Source: Treponema sp.
GTDB lineage: Bacteria; Spirochaetota; Spirochaetia; Treponematales; Treponemataceae
Length of the DNA: 64,000 bases
NCBI GenBank assembly: GCA_017963165.1
Contig: JAGCTZ010000053.1
Span: 1 to 64,000, forward strand
Direction: 5' to 3'
Shown: positions 1 to 11,200 of the stretch, in pieces
Layout: every line of letters starts with the position of its first letter
Numbering within the stretch: the first letter of the stretch is position 1
Notes under the pieces: model-generated
What the model was told of the DNA's origin: nothing
Seen by the model: only the letters and a program-made list of their open reading frames with translations
Database searches by the model: none
Translations under genes and position numbers: made by a program

Positions 1-3000
1 GATGTAATCGGCAGAATCTTCATCGTTTGCTTCGACTGCTGCTTCATCATTCTGTTTCCTGAGTGTCCAGCCTGTTACGGTTCCTGTTTCAGGAGCCGTT
101 GTATCTTTAAGCCACTTGTTTACGCCTGTTCCAGGATATGGCAGGTTGTAAACTTTTGTGTTTCCAATTGCGTCACGGTACCATACGTAAATACTTGTAG
201 GTGCTGCCTTGTCTACAGAAATCTGTGTTAAGTCTATTGTTACGTTTTCAAGTTTTCCGCTTGTTCCTACGTCTACTGCGCTTGACCAGGTCTGAGGCAC
301 TGTAGTGTTGTCATTGTAAGTTACCTTATAATGTACATCTTTAGAAGCGGCTGGCAGAGAAGATGCCTGTACAGGCAGTGTGAATGATGCTGTTGCTCCT
401 GTAAATACGCGTACGTTATAAGGATTTGTTACATCATTTACGTTTACAACGGCAGAAATGGAAGCGTTCAGTTCATAATTTGTCGGATCTGCTGCAGTTA
501 ATGTTGTTCCTAAAGCAGGTTCTGTACCATGAGCAATAAAGATAAATGTCTTGAGTATTGCTGTGTGGCCAATATTATCTTTTGCAACAACATGATATGT
601 TTTACCGTTTCTCCAGGTTGAATAATCCTGATCCTCTGGCATACCCAGATTAATTGTAGAAGTATATGTTCTTAAGTTTGCATTGACTACATCATCTGTA
701 TCAATTACATAGAACAAATATGGATTTGGTAAGCCTGAACCAGAATGTTCAACTTCAAATTCAGGAATATCCATTGTTTTTACAAAATGAGGATTATAAG
801 TAATTGTTGTTATCTGATTATCGTAATCATCATCCTGATAGAAAGTACCAAGATGTGTATCGTCTTTTCTTTGTGCGTCCTGATCTGCTTCTTTAAGGAC
901 ACCTTCAATTTGAGAATTTGCTGCAAGACGAGGAGCAGCAGTTACATTCTGACTTGCAATTGTAGTCCACCAGTTCTGGCTTGGGTTAGCAGGTTGTGTA
1001 ATATTATGAACAGTCATATTACCAACTTCATCCTTATACCAAACAAACAGGAAAGTCTGGCGAGACTTGATATTTGCCAAATCAGTTTCATCAAGAATTA
1101 CTTCAACTTTTCCGTCAGAAACATCTGAATCCTGCTTCCAAACCTTAGGAATAGAAGGATCGTCAATTGCTACAGAGTTATATGTAATTGTATAGTACAA
1201 ACGCTTTGATGGTAATGAATTATAAACAACTGGTAATGTAAGTGTTGTAGTTCCATTAGCAAATCTTAAGATTGTACGTTCGCCTTCTGAAAGTTCAGAA
1301 GCTTGTGGTCTTACTTCAAATGCAGAATCTGAAGCAAAGCCCTTTATTGTAGTACCATTATAAGTTGGTAAAGTCAAAAGTTCCGGATATTCAGGCTCAT
1401 TTTCATTCTGAACGACAGGAACTGTTCCATGAGACTTGAATATAAATGTCTTTATAATTGTACGGTTATTAAGTCTATCCTTTGCAACTATATGATATTT
1501 CTTTCCGTTCCAGCTTGAATTAAGAGTAATTGTTGGTGTATATGGCTGGAGATTTGAATCCATAATATTGTCTGTGTCTACAGCAAAATAAAGATATGTT
1601 GCAGGAGTATTTACATCAGTAACGCCTACACCAAAGTCGTTTACAGATGGATTAAGAGCAATCAGAGAAACTTCTGCAGGATTATATGTAATTGTTGCTG
1701 TCTTAGAAGCAGCATTTTCTTCTATAAGAACATTACCCCATTCATCAGCTGTTGCATAATCTGCTTTTACACCTGCCGATTCCTGAACCTCGTAACCAAT
1801 CATACCCTGTGGAGGAGTAAAGTCTTTCTGAATCTGAATAATTATAGGCTCAGAAGGATTTCCTGCTCTATCAACTGCGCGGAAATACCAGGTTTCTGTA
1901 GAACTTTCGCCGTATGTAGATAAAGCATATTGCATTGTCGAATCATCTACAGAGTTTGTAATATCCTGATAGCCTGCCGGGTCTCCAATACGACGTGCCT
2001 GATAGAATTCTGTATCAGAATCTGTTGGATTAAATTTGATAGTTGGATTGTGAATCAGATAGTAAGTTTCATCACCTTCAAACCTTGTTGAATCCAGAAC
2101 TGTATCCAAAGTAAAGGTTGGAGCTGTTTCATCAAATGTCCAGCGGTTATAACCTGAATTTCCATTTAACTGATATTCATCAGATTGTTCAGAAGCAGTA
2201 AGCAGATAAAGTCTTAATGTTTCATCTGTAAGAGAACGCAAAACAGAAGAAGGACCTGTTGTTTCTCCAAGAGGAAGTGTATACTTTCTTCCAACTCCTG
2301 TGTAATCTTCATCTTCATAATCAGAAAGTGTATAGTCTGTATAAATATTTCCATAATAAAGACGTGCTTTAACAGGATCTTTTGTTGCTACAAAAGTGAA
2401 TGTAGAAGCTGTTTCTGTGTAATTTATCTGATTTGAATCAAGTACACTATAAGTAATGTCATCTGAATAAGTGATTGCTTCACTTATTACTGGAATTGGG
2501 TTATCTACAAAATGAATTACGATTGGTGCCCTACAGATAAGACCTGCTTTATTTACTGCATAGAAATATCTGTCTGTGTGAACATCATACCAGGTAAGAT
2601 TGCTGTTTGTTTTTACGTAACTGTAAGTATTATTTGCAAAAGTTAAAATAGTGTCACCGTCAGATACCGGAGATTCCAGAGGATCTGCCTGCTGTACTAA
2701 TGAAGAAGGATAGAAAGCTCTGAAGTCTTCTTCTTCAATTGGTTCACTCTTAACAATCCATCCAAGAAGCTGTTCTGTATCGTGAGTGTCTAACTTAAGC
2801 TGAACGTTAAGCTGTGTTAAGTAACGGTCGGCTTTTATATTATGAATAAGACCTGTTGTAATATCGCCTTCATCTTCTGTGTTACAGAAACCTGTCTGGC
2901 CGTTATCAGGTCCAATTACAGTCTTTTTACCATTTTCTGTGCTAAGAGTTGGAGCAACCTGCTTTATCCACTGATTGCTGTTTTCGTTTATAAGTTCAAT

Positions 3001-6000
3001 ATTTGAAGAAACATTACCAGTAAAGTCTTTAATTGTTTCTACAACAAGCTTACCGTTTACAGTTGCTTTTGCAGACAAACCGGTTACTGTACGTAATTTT
3101 TCATTTTCTTCAAAACTATATACTTCAGGATCTATTCCTTCAAAGGCCTTAATTTCTCTAATTCCTGAATAAGCATCTGTTACTTCGGCTTCAAGAACAG
3201 AACCCTGACTATAATAAGTTATACCGTCAATTGTATTTACTTTTTGAGCTTTTGATAATTCTACTGCAGGAGATACATTATCGTACATCCAAAGTGTATA
3301 AGCATTGTTAGCATCGCCGTTTACGATTGTGTTGATTTCGTAGTTTCCTACTTTATCTTCTACTATATAATAAATCTTATATGGAGTTGTGCTGTCAAAG
3401 GTTGGATAATCGTGAACCATATAGATTGTGCTGTCTGTGCTGCTTGTCTTTACGTACTTCCATTCAGAAGCGCGTGTTGAATCATCTGCTTCTATAAAGT
3501 CGCTGCGTGTTGGAGCTGCCGATGCAGCTGGAACAGCAAGGATGCGGCTCTTTAATGTGTATTCAGTTTCGTTGCCGGCACCAGGTTCTGCATAGAAACA
3601 GGTGTCATTGTATGCTTCAAGAACAAGCTTTGGAAGAGTGCCGAATACCGACTGATTATAATAAGTTACTCCTTCAACTGGATTCTTTACCATTCCAGAA
3701 ACTGCTGTTTCGCTTGTACCACTGTGGTCTGTAATTTCTGCATGATAGCGTGGACTTGAAGCTTCGTTGAGCATATAAAGCTTGTCGCCGATTTCTACAG
3801 CACCCTGTGTCTGTGTTTCTGTAGCTGCAAGTTCTTTAACGCTTGGATAAATAAAGGTTTCGCGGCCCTGCTTGTTGTCGCCAATACCAATAACTCCATC
3901 GACAATCCATGCAACTGCAGCCGAATTATCTGTCATTGAAACAGGCTTAATCATTCTGTAAGTTGTATTTCCACAACCATCCTTTAACAACAGTGCAAGT
4001 GGAGGACAATTCTTTGTCTTTGGAAGTTCAATTATAATGTCACCGTTTGAATCAATGTAGCTTACAACATCTACGTCGCTGTAGCGTGAAGAAGACTTTT
4101 TATATGAATGCCATTTTGGCTTTGTGCTTGCTTCCGGATACAACGGTACATAAGAAGCAGATGAAGCGGCTGAATTGTAAGAGTCATACCAGTGTGAAAT
4201 TGAGTAATATTCAATTGGAGAAGAAGTGCCTGTTGCAAAAAGCTCTTCGTAAGTCTGTTTTTCAGCTGGAGTTTCTCCTACAAGGTTCTTGTCTGCTTCA
4301 TTAATTCCTGAACCAAGCTTAATCTTTATTGTATATGAACTTGTGCTCTGCTTGATAACATAGTTGTATGCCTTCATTGCAGAAGCAGAAGTTAATGAAT
4401 CTACATAGTCAAAGCCGGTCTGATTATAATTTGTAAGACTTGGAAGTGCGTTTCTAAAGATTGCACCATTCTGTGGCATTGTAAGAGTCATGTATTCATC
4501 AATTGAAGCAGGACTTGAAGCAAACAGATCGTCTTTTACAATATGGAATGTAATATCGGTTGACTTGTTTCCAGCCTTATCGTAAGCATAAGCTGTGAAT
4601 GTACAATCAGATGTAAGAGTATAATTATAAACAGAATTATTAGCGGCTGTACTGCTTGAAATTGTTCCGGCTGTCTTTGTTATTGCAAGATGCTGTGGAT
4701 TAAGGTTTGTATCAGAAATATCGCCGGCAATTGCAATCTTAGAAGTTGTATAGAAGTAAAGCTCCTGAGCATTCTGGCTAAGCTTAATTCCGTAAGCCTT
4801 GTTGTCGTCGTTTGCAGATGGATGTGGATAAACCTTAGAAATATCAATTCCAGAATCCTTGTATGCATAAAGTCCGTTGTCGTTCCACTGTGGACTAGCT
4901 GTATCAAGGATAATTGACTTAGCATGAACGTTGCTTTCTTTACCGCCAATGCTTGTTACTTTAATAGTTACATTCTTGTTTCCGTCAACTTCTGGCAGCA
5001 TAAGGTTCTTAATAGAAATTTCGTAGCTGTTCTTGAATGCTGTGAAGCAAGAATTGTCTGTATTTGTGAATGTGATTGTCTTGTTATCACTTGAAATTTC
5101 AAAGTCTGTAATAGCAAGCTCTGAATTACCTGCATTTACAGAAATTGTTGTCTTATCTGCGCCTGTCTTAACAAATTCTGCGCCGTCAACTGTAATCTTA
5201 TAAACACCGGAACCAGTTGGTGTACCCTGTTCAATTTCAATTCCAGCATCAACATAAATTTCGTTTGTAAAGCCTTCTTCAGCCGGCTTACTTCCAGCAA
5301 GAAGCTGTCTGTCGCGCAGGTAGAATGAATCTTCTGTAATAACAGGTTCTTCTTTATCATACATAAACTCAGAAATCTGAGTGTTGTTTGCATTTTCAAG
5401 AGTAAACTTGCTGCCTTCTTCATCAAGAGATTTGTTAGTAGCAATATCATAAAGGCTAAGATTTACACGGGCAGCCTTTTCAGAAAGTTCAAGGTCTGTA
5501 ATCTTAACTGTAATAGAACCGTTCAATGGGCTAAGAACTGCATCATCGTTTTCTGTAATTGTAAGCTTGTTATTAAATGTATCGATATCACAGTCAATTG
5601 GTTCTGGCTCTTCGCCGTCTGCATTGCCTGATTCAAGAACATAAAGCTTAGAAGAAGAAGTAAGTTTAACAGTAGAGCTGTCAAAGTCAAAAATCTTAAC
5701 ACCAGAACTGTCTTCTTTTAATGTGATGTAAATATTTGTCTTTGGATTAATTGATGTTGTATCAAGCTTATTATAATCTGCCCAGTATTCATTCAAGCCA
5801 GCTTCGGCTGCACCAACAGAAGGTTCAATTCCGCGCTTAATGTCAATTTCTGGAACACAGATTTTTTCTATAACAGGAGAAGTAGAGTCATTTTCAAGTC
5901 TTGAACTGCGCTTGCTTATATCTTTATTAAATGCAGCATCAATTGCATTTACTTCTACAACAAATGAACCTTCCGATACTGTATCAGAAATCTGAATACC

Positions 6001-8253
6001 TCTGATCTTAATCTTTGAATCGAATGGTTCGTTAGGCTGAATTAATGTAAGCTTTGTTCCAGAAACTTCGTAATCTGTCCCTGCTACAAGTTCCTGATCG
6101 TCAATGTAAACCTTAAGTCCGCTGTTTGCAAATGGAGTTGCATAAGCTGCACCAATAGAACCGTCACTTCCAACTTTTCCGATTGAAATATCAATTGTCT
6201 TAAGACCAGAAGTTTCATCCTTTACAGGAATTACAAGAGTCTGCCTATCAAGAACTGTACCGGTAATAACGCCAAGTGTAATACCAGGATCAAGTTCCCA
6301 GGTAAGTTTTCCTACAGCAGGAACAGTGGCATCATAAATAATTGATTCAAGGGCAACAGCTTTAGAAATATTGCCCATATCGTCCATAAGAACGTATGTA
6401 AAGTCTGCAGGACCGTCTTTTTCTGGTAATGGAACATCTGTAAATGAAATACTTTCAGAAACAAGTGTCCAGCGTGGATCATCAGCAGTAAGATTTGCTT
6501 TATCTGCCCAAGTCTTATCTTTTCCAGGGTTAACAATCCACTTAATGCGAGAGTTAGCAGAAGCAAGCTTAGGATTATTTGCATCTGTAATAACATTATT
6601 TGCATCCTGAATAAGAACAACATCCTTGAACAGGGTTTCATTAAAGAAGCCGTACTTAGCCTTTGACTTGTCTGCAAGAACCTTAGCGCGGTTTGCTTCT
6701 GCATCTGGAGCAGAAGTATCTTTTATGACGAACAATGTAGTCCAGCCGTTTCCGTATTCGCTTGCTAAATCATCAGAACTATCATAGAAACCGTTTTTAT
6801 TGACAACATCAACAGCAGCAACATCAATTTGAATAAGTCCATCTTCAAGATTAGATAAATCACATTCATAAAGACAACCATGAGAAGAATCAACAACAAT
6901 ATTTCCTTTTTCTTCTCCGAAAACTCTAATATTTTCATTATTAACAAGTTCCCTATAAGATTTCTTAATACTTGTATTATTAATTTGAGAAGAATAAATT
7001 GCATACTCTAGCTGACTTATTTCAGATTCTGTATCAGGTGTTCCATCAGCATTGTACAGATGTCTTAATCTTATTGCAATTCGGCTAACATTTGCTTCAA
7101 TTCCATCAATACTCTGACCAGAACCCGCACCCGCAAGATCTTCAGCAAAGATACGCATTACAATATTTTCAGAAACTCTGTTATTTAAGAATTGATCGTA
7201 GAATTCATCATAAACATTATCTACAGGTGCATTAGTTGAACCTTCGAGTTCGATTTTTGTTGTCTGACCCAAACTTTCTATGGCACCAGCAACACTATAC
7301 ATACCCATGAAATCTTGGAAATGTTCACCGACACCACCTGACAGCCAAGTAATACGAGGAGCAAGAGAGTCTTTCTGGCTTCCAATTCTAAATGAAATCG
7401 TATCATCATCTGTCATCGTGTAGCCATACAAATCTTTTACATCTTTTGAAATTGTAACATTAACAGCTGCACGTGCATCAAAACCTTCATCAATATAATC
7501 TTTATTGAATCTCATTGTTATCATTTTTTTACTAGAACTAAACTGTGGAGGGTCAAAAAGATCTGTAATATCATCACTAGAGAATTCAGGTTCACCATCA
7601 GCAGAATAAGTCTTTATACCCTGAGTTATTGTAATTTTATCAAGAACCCCATCAGGAGTATAAAAAGACGCTTCATCCATAGGTCTAGTAAAGTTAATTC
7701 GAATTGTAATATTACGAACTACATCTGGTTCACCTCTACCAGGTTCTGTAATATCTATTTTTGGTCGTTCTACTACAATAGGTACAATAAAAATATCATT
7801 TCTGACTTCGTTAATTGTAACATTTGTTGTTGGACTTGTAGGATCTTCAAAAGTTACGACTTCCCTTTTACTAAGACTGTTTATTTCTTTTGGTAAAAGA
7901 TCTTTGTTATAGCTTTCTTCATCAACAAAGATAACACCTTTGTTCTGGCTCTGTTTATCACCAGTTGCAAGGAAATCGGTAGAAAAAGCTGCCCACTTTA
8001 CAAAACCGTATTCCTGCTCTGTTACGGCTGTAACGCTTTGTGGAATTTTTACCTTAAAGGTAGTGTAACCTTCCGGGTCTGTTTTTCCCTGTTTGGTCTG
8101 TGCATATCGTACATATACGGATATTTTGGAAGCGTTTGCAACCTTTACATCCTTTTCGATATTAGAGAAAAAATTGTCATCAGACATCCAGGAATCACAA
8201 CCTGTTAATAAAAGAGTAAATAATGATAATAAAACTAATAAAGACTTCTTCAT
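1..8253 (-). CDS. Giant modular surface lipoprotein (C-terminus beyond window)
   Basis: The frame is open from the ATG at 8253 to base 1, giving 2,751 codons with no stop seen, and it continues past the left edge. The N-terminus is a lipoprotein signal: two lysines, a Leu-rich core and lipobox LLTG followed by Cys19. The rest is Thr/Ser/Asp-rich, beta-predicted and almost free of Cys, like stacked Ig-like modules. Two tandem modules of about 295 residues begin near residues 2183 and 2478; both carry ITYNP, an NGK(K/T)YH(I/V)VAKD motif, KTFIF..HGT and a VWY(K/R)D..GN motif. The start overlaps the stop of the upstream gene as ATGA, and the ribosome site GAGG lies inside that gene, so translation is probably coupled. 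I infer a surface-exposed structural or adhesive role; I do not recognise a named family. Confidence 0.85.
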   Translation of the reverse strand, partial: MKKSLLVLLSLFTLLLTGCDSWMSDDNFFSNIEKDVKVANASKISVYVRYAQTKQGKTDPEGYTTFKVKIPQSVTAVTEQEYGFVKWAAFSTDFLATGDKQSQNKGVIFVDEESYNKDLLPKEINSLSKREVVTFEDPTSPTTNVTINEVRNDIFIVPIVVERPKIDITEPGRGEPDVVRNITIRINFTRPMDEASFYTPDGVLDKITITQGIKTYSADGEPEFSSDDITDLFDPPQFSSSKKMITMRFNKDYIDEGFDARAAVNVTISKDVKDLYGYTMTDDDTISFRIGSQKDSLAPRITWLSGGVGEHFQDFMGMYSVAGAIESLGQTTKIELEGSTNAPVDNVYDEFYDQFLNNRVSENIVMRIFAEDLAGAGSGQSIDGIEANVSRIAIRLRHLYNADGTPDTESEISQLEYAIYSSQINNTSIKKSYRELVNNENIRVFGEEKGNIVVDSSHGCLYECDLSNLEDGLIQIDVAAVDVVNKNGFYDSSDDLASEYGNGWTTLFVIKDTSAPDAEANRAKVLADKSKAKYGFFNETLFKDVVLIQDANNVITDANNPKLASANSRIKWIVNPGKDKTWADKANLTADDPRWTLVSESISFTDVPLPEKDGPADFTYVLMDDMGNISKAVALESIIYDATVPAVGKLTWELDPGITLGVITGTVLDRQTLVIPVKDETSGLKTIDISIGKVGSDGSIGAAYATPFANSGLKVYIDDQELVAGTDYEVSGTKLTLIQPNEPFDSKIKIRGIQISDTVSEGSFVVEVNAIDAAFNKDISKRSSRLENDSTSPVIEKICVPEIDIKRGIEPSVGAAEAGLNEYWADYNKLDTTSINPKTNIYITLKEDSSGVKIFDFDSSTVKLTSSSKLYVLESGNADGEEPEPIDCDIDTFNNKLTITENDDAVLSPLNGSITVKITDLELSEKAARVNLSLYDIATNKSLDEEGSKFTLENANNTQISEFMYDKEEPVITEDSFYLRDRQLLAGSKPAEEGFTNEIYVDAGIEIEQGTPTGSGVYKITVDGAEFVKTGADKTTISVNAGNSELAITDFEISSDNKTITFTNTDNSCFTAFKNSYEISIKNLMLPEVDGNKNVTIKVTSIGGKESNVHAKSIILDTASPQWNDNGLYAYKDSGIDISKVYPHPSANDDNKAYGIKLSQNAQELYFYTTSKIAIAGDISDTNLNPQHLAITKTAGTISSSTAANNSVYNYTLTSDCTFTAYAYDKAGNKSTDITFHIVKDDLFASSPASIDEYMTLTMPQNGAIFRNALPSLTNYNQTGFDYVDSLTSASAMKAYNYVIKQSTSSYTIKIKLGSGINEADKNLVGETPAEKQTYEELFATGTSSPIEYYSISHWYDSYNSAASSASYVPLYPEASTKPKWHSYKKSSSRYSDVDVVSYIDSNGDIIIELPKTKNCPPLALLLKDGCGNTTYRMIKPVSMTDNSAAVAWIVDGVIGIGDNKQGRETFIYPSVKELAATETQTQGAVEIGDKLYMLNEASSPRYHAEITDHSGTSETAVSGMVKNPVEGVTYYNQSVFGTLPKLVLEAYNDTCFYAEPGAGNETEYTLKSRILAVPAASAAPTRSDFIEADDSTRASEWKYVKTSSTDSTIYMVHDYPTFDSTTPYKIYYIVEDKVGNYEINTIVNGDANNAYTLWMYDNVSPAVELSKAQKVNTIDGITYYSQGSVLEAEVTDAYSGIREIKAFEGIDPEVYSFEENEKLRTVTGLSAKATVNGKLVVETIKDFTGNVSSNIELINENSNQWIKQVAPTLSTENGKKTVIGPDNGQTGFCNTEDEGDITTGLIHNIKADRYLTQLNVQLKLDTHDTEQLLGWIVKSEPIEEEDFRAFYPSSLVQQADPLESPVSDGDTILTFANNTYSYVKTNSNLTWYDVHTDRYFYAVNKAGLICRAPIVIHFVDNPIPVISEAITYSDDITYSVLDSNQINYTETASTFTFVATKDPVKARLYYGNIYTDYTLSDYEDEDYTGVGRKYTLPLGETTGPSSVLRSLTDETLRLYLLTASEQSDEYQLNGNSGYNRWTFDETAPTFTLDTVLDSTRFEGDETYYLIHNPTIKFNPTDSDTEFYQARRIGDPAGYQDITNSVDDSTMQYALSTYGESSTETWYFRAVDRAGNPSEPIIIQIQKDFTPPQGMIGYEVQESAGVKADYATADEWGNVLIEENAASKTATITYNPAEVSLIALNPSVNDFGVGVTDVNTPATYLYFAVDTDNIMDSNLQPYTPTITLNSSWNGKKYHIVAKDRLNNRTIIKTFIFKSHGTVPVVQNENEPEYPELLTLPTYNGTTIKGFASDSAFEVRPQASELSEGERTILRFANGTTTLTLPVVYNSLPSKRLYYTITYNSVAIDDPSIPKVWKQDSDVSDGKVEVILDETDLANIKSRQTFLFVWYKDEVGNMTVHNITQPANPSQNWWTTIASQNVTAAPRLAANSQIEGVLKEADQDAQRKDDTHLGTFYQDDDYDNQITTITYNPHFVKTMDIPEFEVEHSGSGLPNPYLFYVIDTDDVVNANLRTYTSTINLGMPEDQDYSTWRNGKTYHVVAKDNIGHTAILKTFIFIAHGTEPALGTTLTAADPTNYELNASISAVVNVNDVTNPYNVRVFTGATASFTLPVQASSLPAASKDVHYKVTYNDNTTVPQTWSSAVDVGTSGKLENVTIDLTQISVDKAAPTSIYVWYRDAIGNTKVYNLPYPGTGVNKWLKDTTAPETGTVTGWTLRKQNDEAAVEANDEDSADYI

Positions 8254-11200
8254 TTCTTTTCCTCGTCTCTCTTTTTTTTCTTCTTACTATATACAATTAT
8301 TCCTGCAGCAGCTGTCACAGCAGTAACAGAAAGTGCGATTGCAGCTGCGTGGGATTTTTTACCTGAATAAGTTTCAGCTTCGGCCTGTTCAAGAGTTGCC
8401 GGTTCAGTTGATACGACAACTGTCTGCCCTTCGACAGGCTCAGGGATTCCGACTTTTGTTTCAGCAACAGTGGCAGCCTTTGTTTCAACTTTAACGGCTG
8501 TCTTTGTTTCGGCTTTAGCAGCAGTTTTTGTTTCTGCTTTAGTAACTGTCTTTGTTTCTGTTTCTGCAGTTTTTGTTTCAACTTTAGTAACAGTGTTTGT
8601 TTTTGTTTCAACAGGCTTTGTTTCTGCTTTAGCAGTTTTCTTTGCTTCTTCTTTAGCAGCTTTTTTTGCTGCTGCTTCTGCTTTTGCTGCTTTCTTTGCT
8701 TCTGCCTTAGCAGCTTTCTTTGCTTCTTTTGCTGCAGATTTTGTTTCAGCCTTAGTAACAGTGTTTGTTTTTGTTTCAACAGGCTTTGGTTCAGCAACAG
8801 CAACTGTCACTGGCTCTGTTGCAGCAGGTTTTGTTTCGGTAACTACCGTCGTTGCCTTTGCAACTGCAAGAGCTGGGTCTACTTCGAGCTGAGATTCTGC
8901 TGTAATTTCAGTTTTTGCAGAGCGTTCTGTTGTTGCTGTGCGCACTGCGGTTGTTGTGCGGTCTGCGGTTGCTGAGCTTGTCGAAGCACCGCTTGTTGAT
9001 GCGGTAGCTTTCTGCCCTTCGACAGGCTCAGGGACCCCGACTTTTGTTTCAGCGACAGCGGCCACTGTTGTTTCAACTTTAACAGCTGTCTTAGTCTCTG
9101 TAGCAGCAGCTTTTGTTTCAACTTTTGTAACCTTTGTTTCGGCTGTAACTGGAGTTGTTTTCTTTGCCGGTGTCAATGCTGGTTCATCAAGCAAAGCAGC
9201 CAGTTCAGAAGTAAGCTCTGTAACAGAAACAGAAGTAGCTGCAGCTTTAGAAGAAGCTGGCTGTACTATAGCATCTGGCAAAACTTCTCTTAAAGCAGGA
9301 GCATTAATTTCGGCTCTAGTCTTTACAACAGGAGTAGCAGGCTTAACTTCTTCTTCAGGAATTTCCTGGCCATTCTGATCCTTTGTTATAAGAGGAACAT
9401 CTGTCTGCATTCTGGCCATAGCATATTCATACGGTCTAAGTTTATCTGGATTATCGTCATCTTCTTCGGCAAGTTCTTCTTCATACTCTTCTTTAACAGG
9501 AAGAGGAACAACTGCTACAATGTTTTCTGCCATTGCAAGAATATCAAGCAGCGAGTTTGTAGATAAAGGATCTTCTTTTACAACTGCGTCAGATTCAATT
9601 CTAAGAACTTCTTCGCGTTTTGGTTCCTGTACAATAGAAGCAATTCTTACAGGCTGCTGTTCAACAAAAAGCGGTTTAAGCTCTGCATAGCCCCATTCTT
9701 CCATACTGCGTTCAAAAACATACGCAATAGTTTCGCTTTCCGGCATAGCAAAGGTTGTTGTACCGCCTGCAACACTTATAGGCTGATAAAGCTTCCATGA
9801 ATCGCTCATCTTATAAAGAGCAGCTTTACCCTGTGTAGCGGCAACATTCCATTCTCTGGCTCCAACTCTACAAGCTTTATAAAAACCTTCGTCAGAAAGA
9901 GTAATTTCGAGTGGAACCCAAACTTCATCATCAACAATAATATAATCAGCAATATTTCTAAGACTTTCTTCTGCCTGTTCTACTGTAAGACCAGAATCAA
10001 AAGCCATAAAAATATGACCAGGAATTGTAATAAATGCTGTTCTTACACCAACTGTTTCAAAAAGTGAACAAACAAGGATGGAAATATCGTCACAGTCACC
10101 ACCCTTGTACATAAGTGTCTGATATGGGAACTGAAGGAAGTCGATTGCAGAAGTACCAATGTTATCCTCAAAAGCAGACGCAGGGTCTACAACATAATTC
10201 AAACCAAACTCGTTAAGAGTTTCGAAAATACCCATTGCATACTGAATATTAATTGGTACATCAATTCTAAGATTTTCGCGAACAACGCTTGTTACATATT
10301 TTGCAAACTGCATTGCTGCAGGGTCCTTAGACGAAACAAATACTGCGGCACGACGGTCATCATCCCAAGACATATTGTTTCGTCCATAAATAGGAACATC
10401 CATAGAGAAAGTCTTTGAACGCTTTTGTCCAAGACATGCATAATCTACTATTATAAAGCTGTTTGCATCAGTTTTTTCTGTAAGCTCAAGAATCTGTTCG
10501 TTAAAGAATGAATACAAATCAACAGTTGCAGATTCACCCTTGTTAATATTTTTGATTACACCACATTCCTTTGGCTGAGCCATATACTGTGGAAGATAGA
10601 AGCTTACCGTAACATCTGTAATTGCTGTGTCTTCGTTGTTTATGATTTCCACTTCTCCAAAAGAATTGTTTTCATACCACGAATAAAGAACCGGGAACAC
10701 AGGTGCAAGAGATTTCCTCTTCATATCGATATTTGCAGAAGAATTGAACATCTGTGTAATATTAAAGGTAATTCCAGGAGAAATAGCAGTATTCATCATC
10801 ATAAGAGGCTTTGAACCAGCTGCAAAATGTGTTCCAGAAGCACCAACATCAACAGAAACAATAGGATTTATTTTATAAGAGAAAACAATTGCAACGCCCG
10901 CAGAAAGCCCCGAAACACTTCCGTCAGAGCTTGCATTATAGGCACCAATGTTCATATTAAAATCAAGAGAAATTCTGTCAGAAAGATTAAGATGATAACC
11001 GCCACCAACTGAACCATTAATAATAGAAATAGGTTCAATACCTGGCATTGACATTGAAAGATAATCACCCTGAACAAATAAGTTAAGGAATTCCATAGGG
11101 CGGTAAGTAACTCTTAATCCGCCACCAATTCCTGTTTCCATGCCAAGGGCAGAGCCAATTGGTTTTGTAAAATGCGGGAACAGACTTACAAGAACTTCGC

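Noticed and set aside
8470..9378. Long plus-strand frames rich in Ala/Val/Phe
   Set aside because: They mirror the Lys/Glu/Thr repeat of the minus-strand gene and have no start signals.
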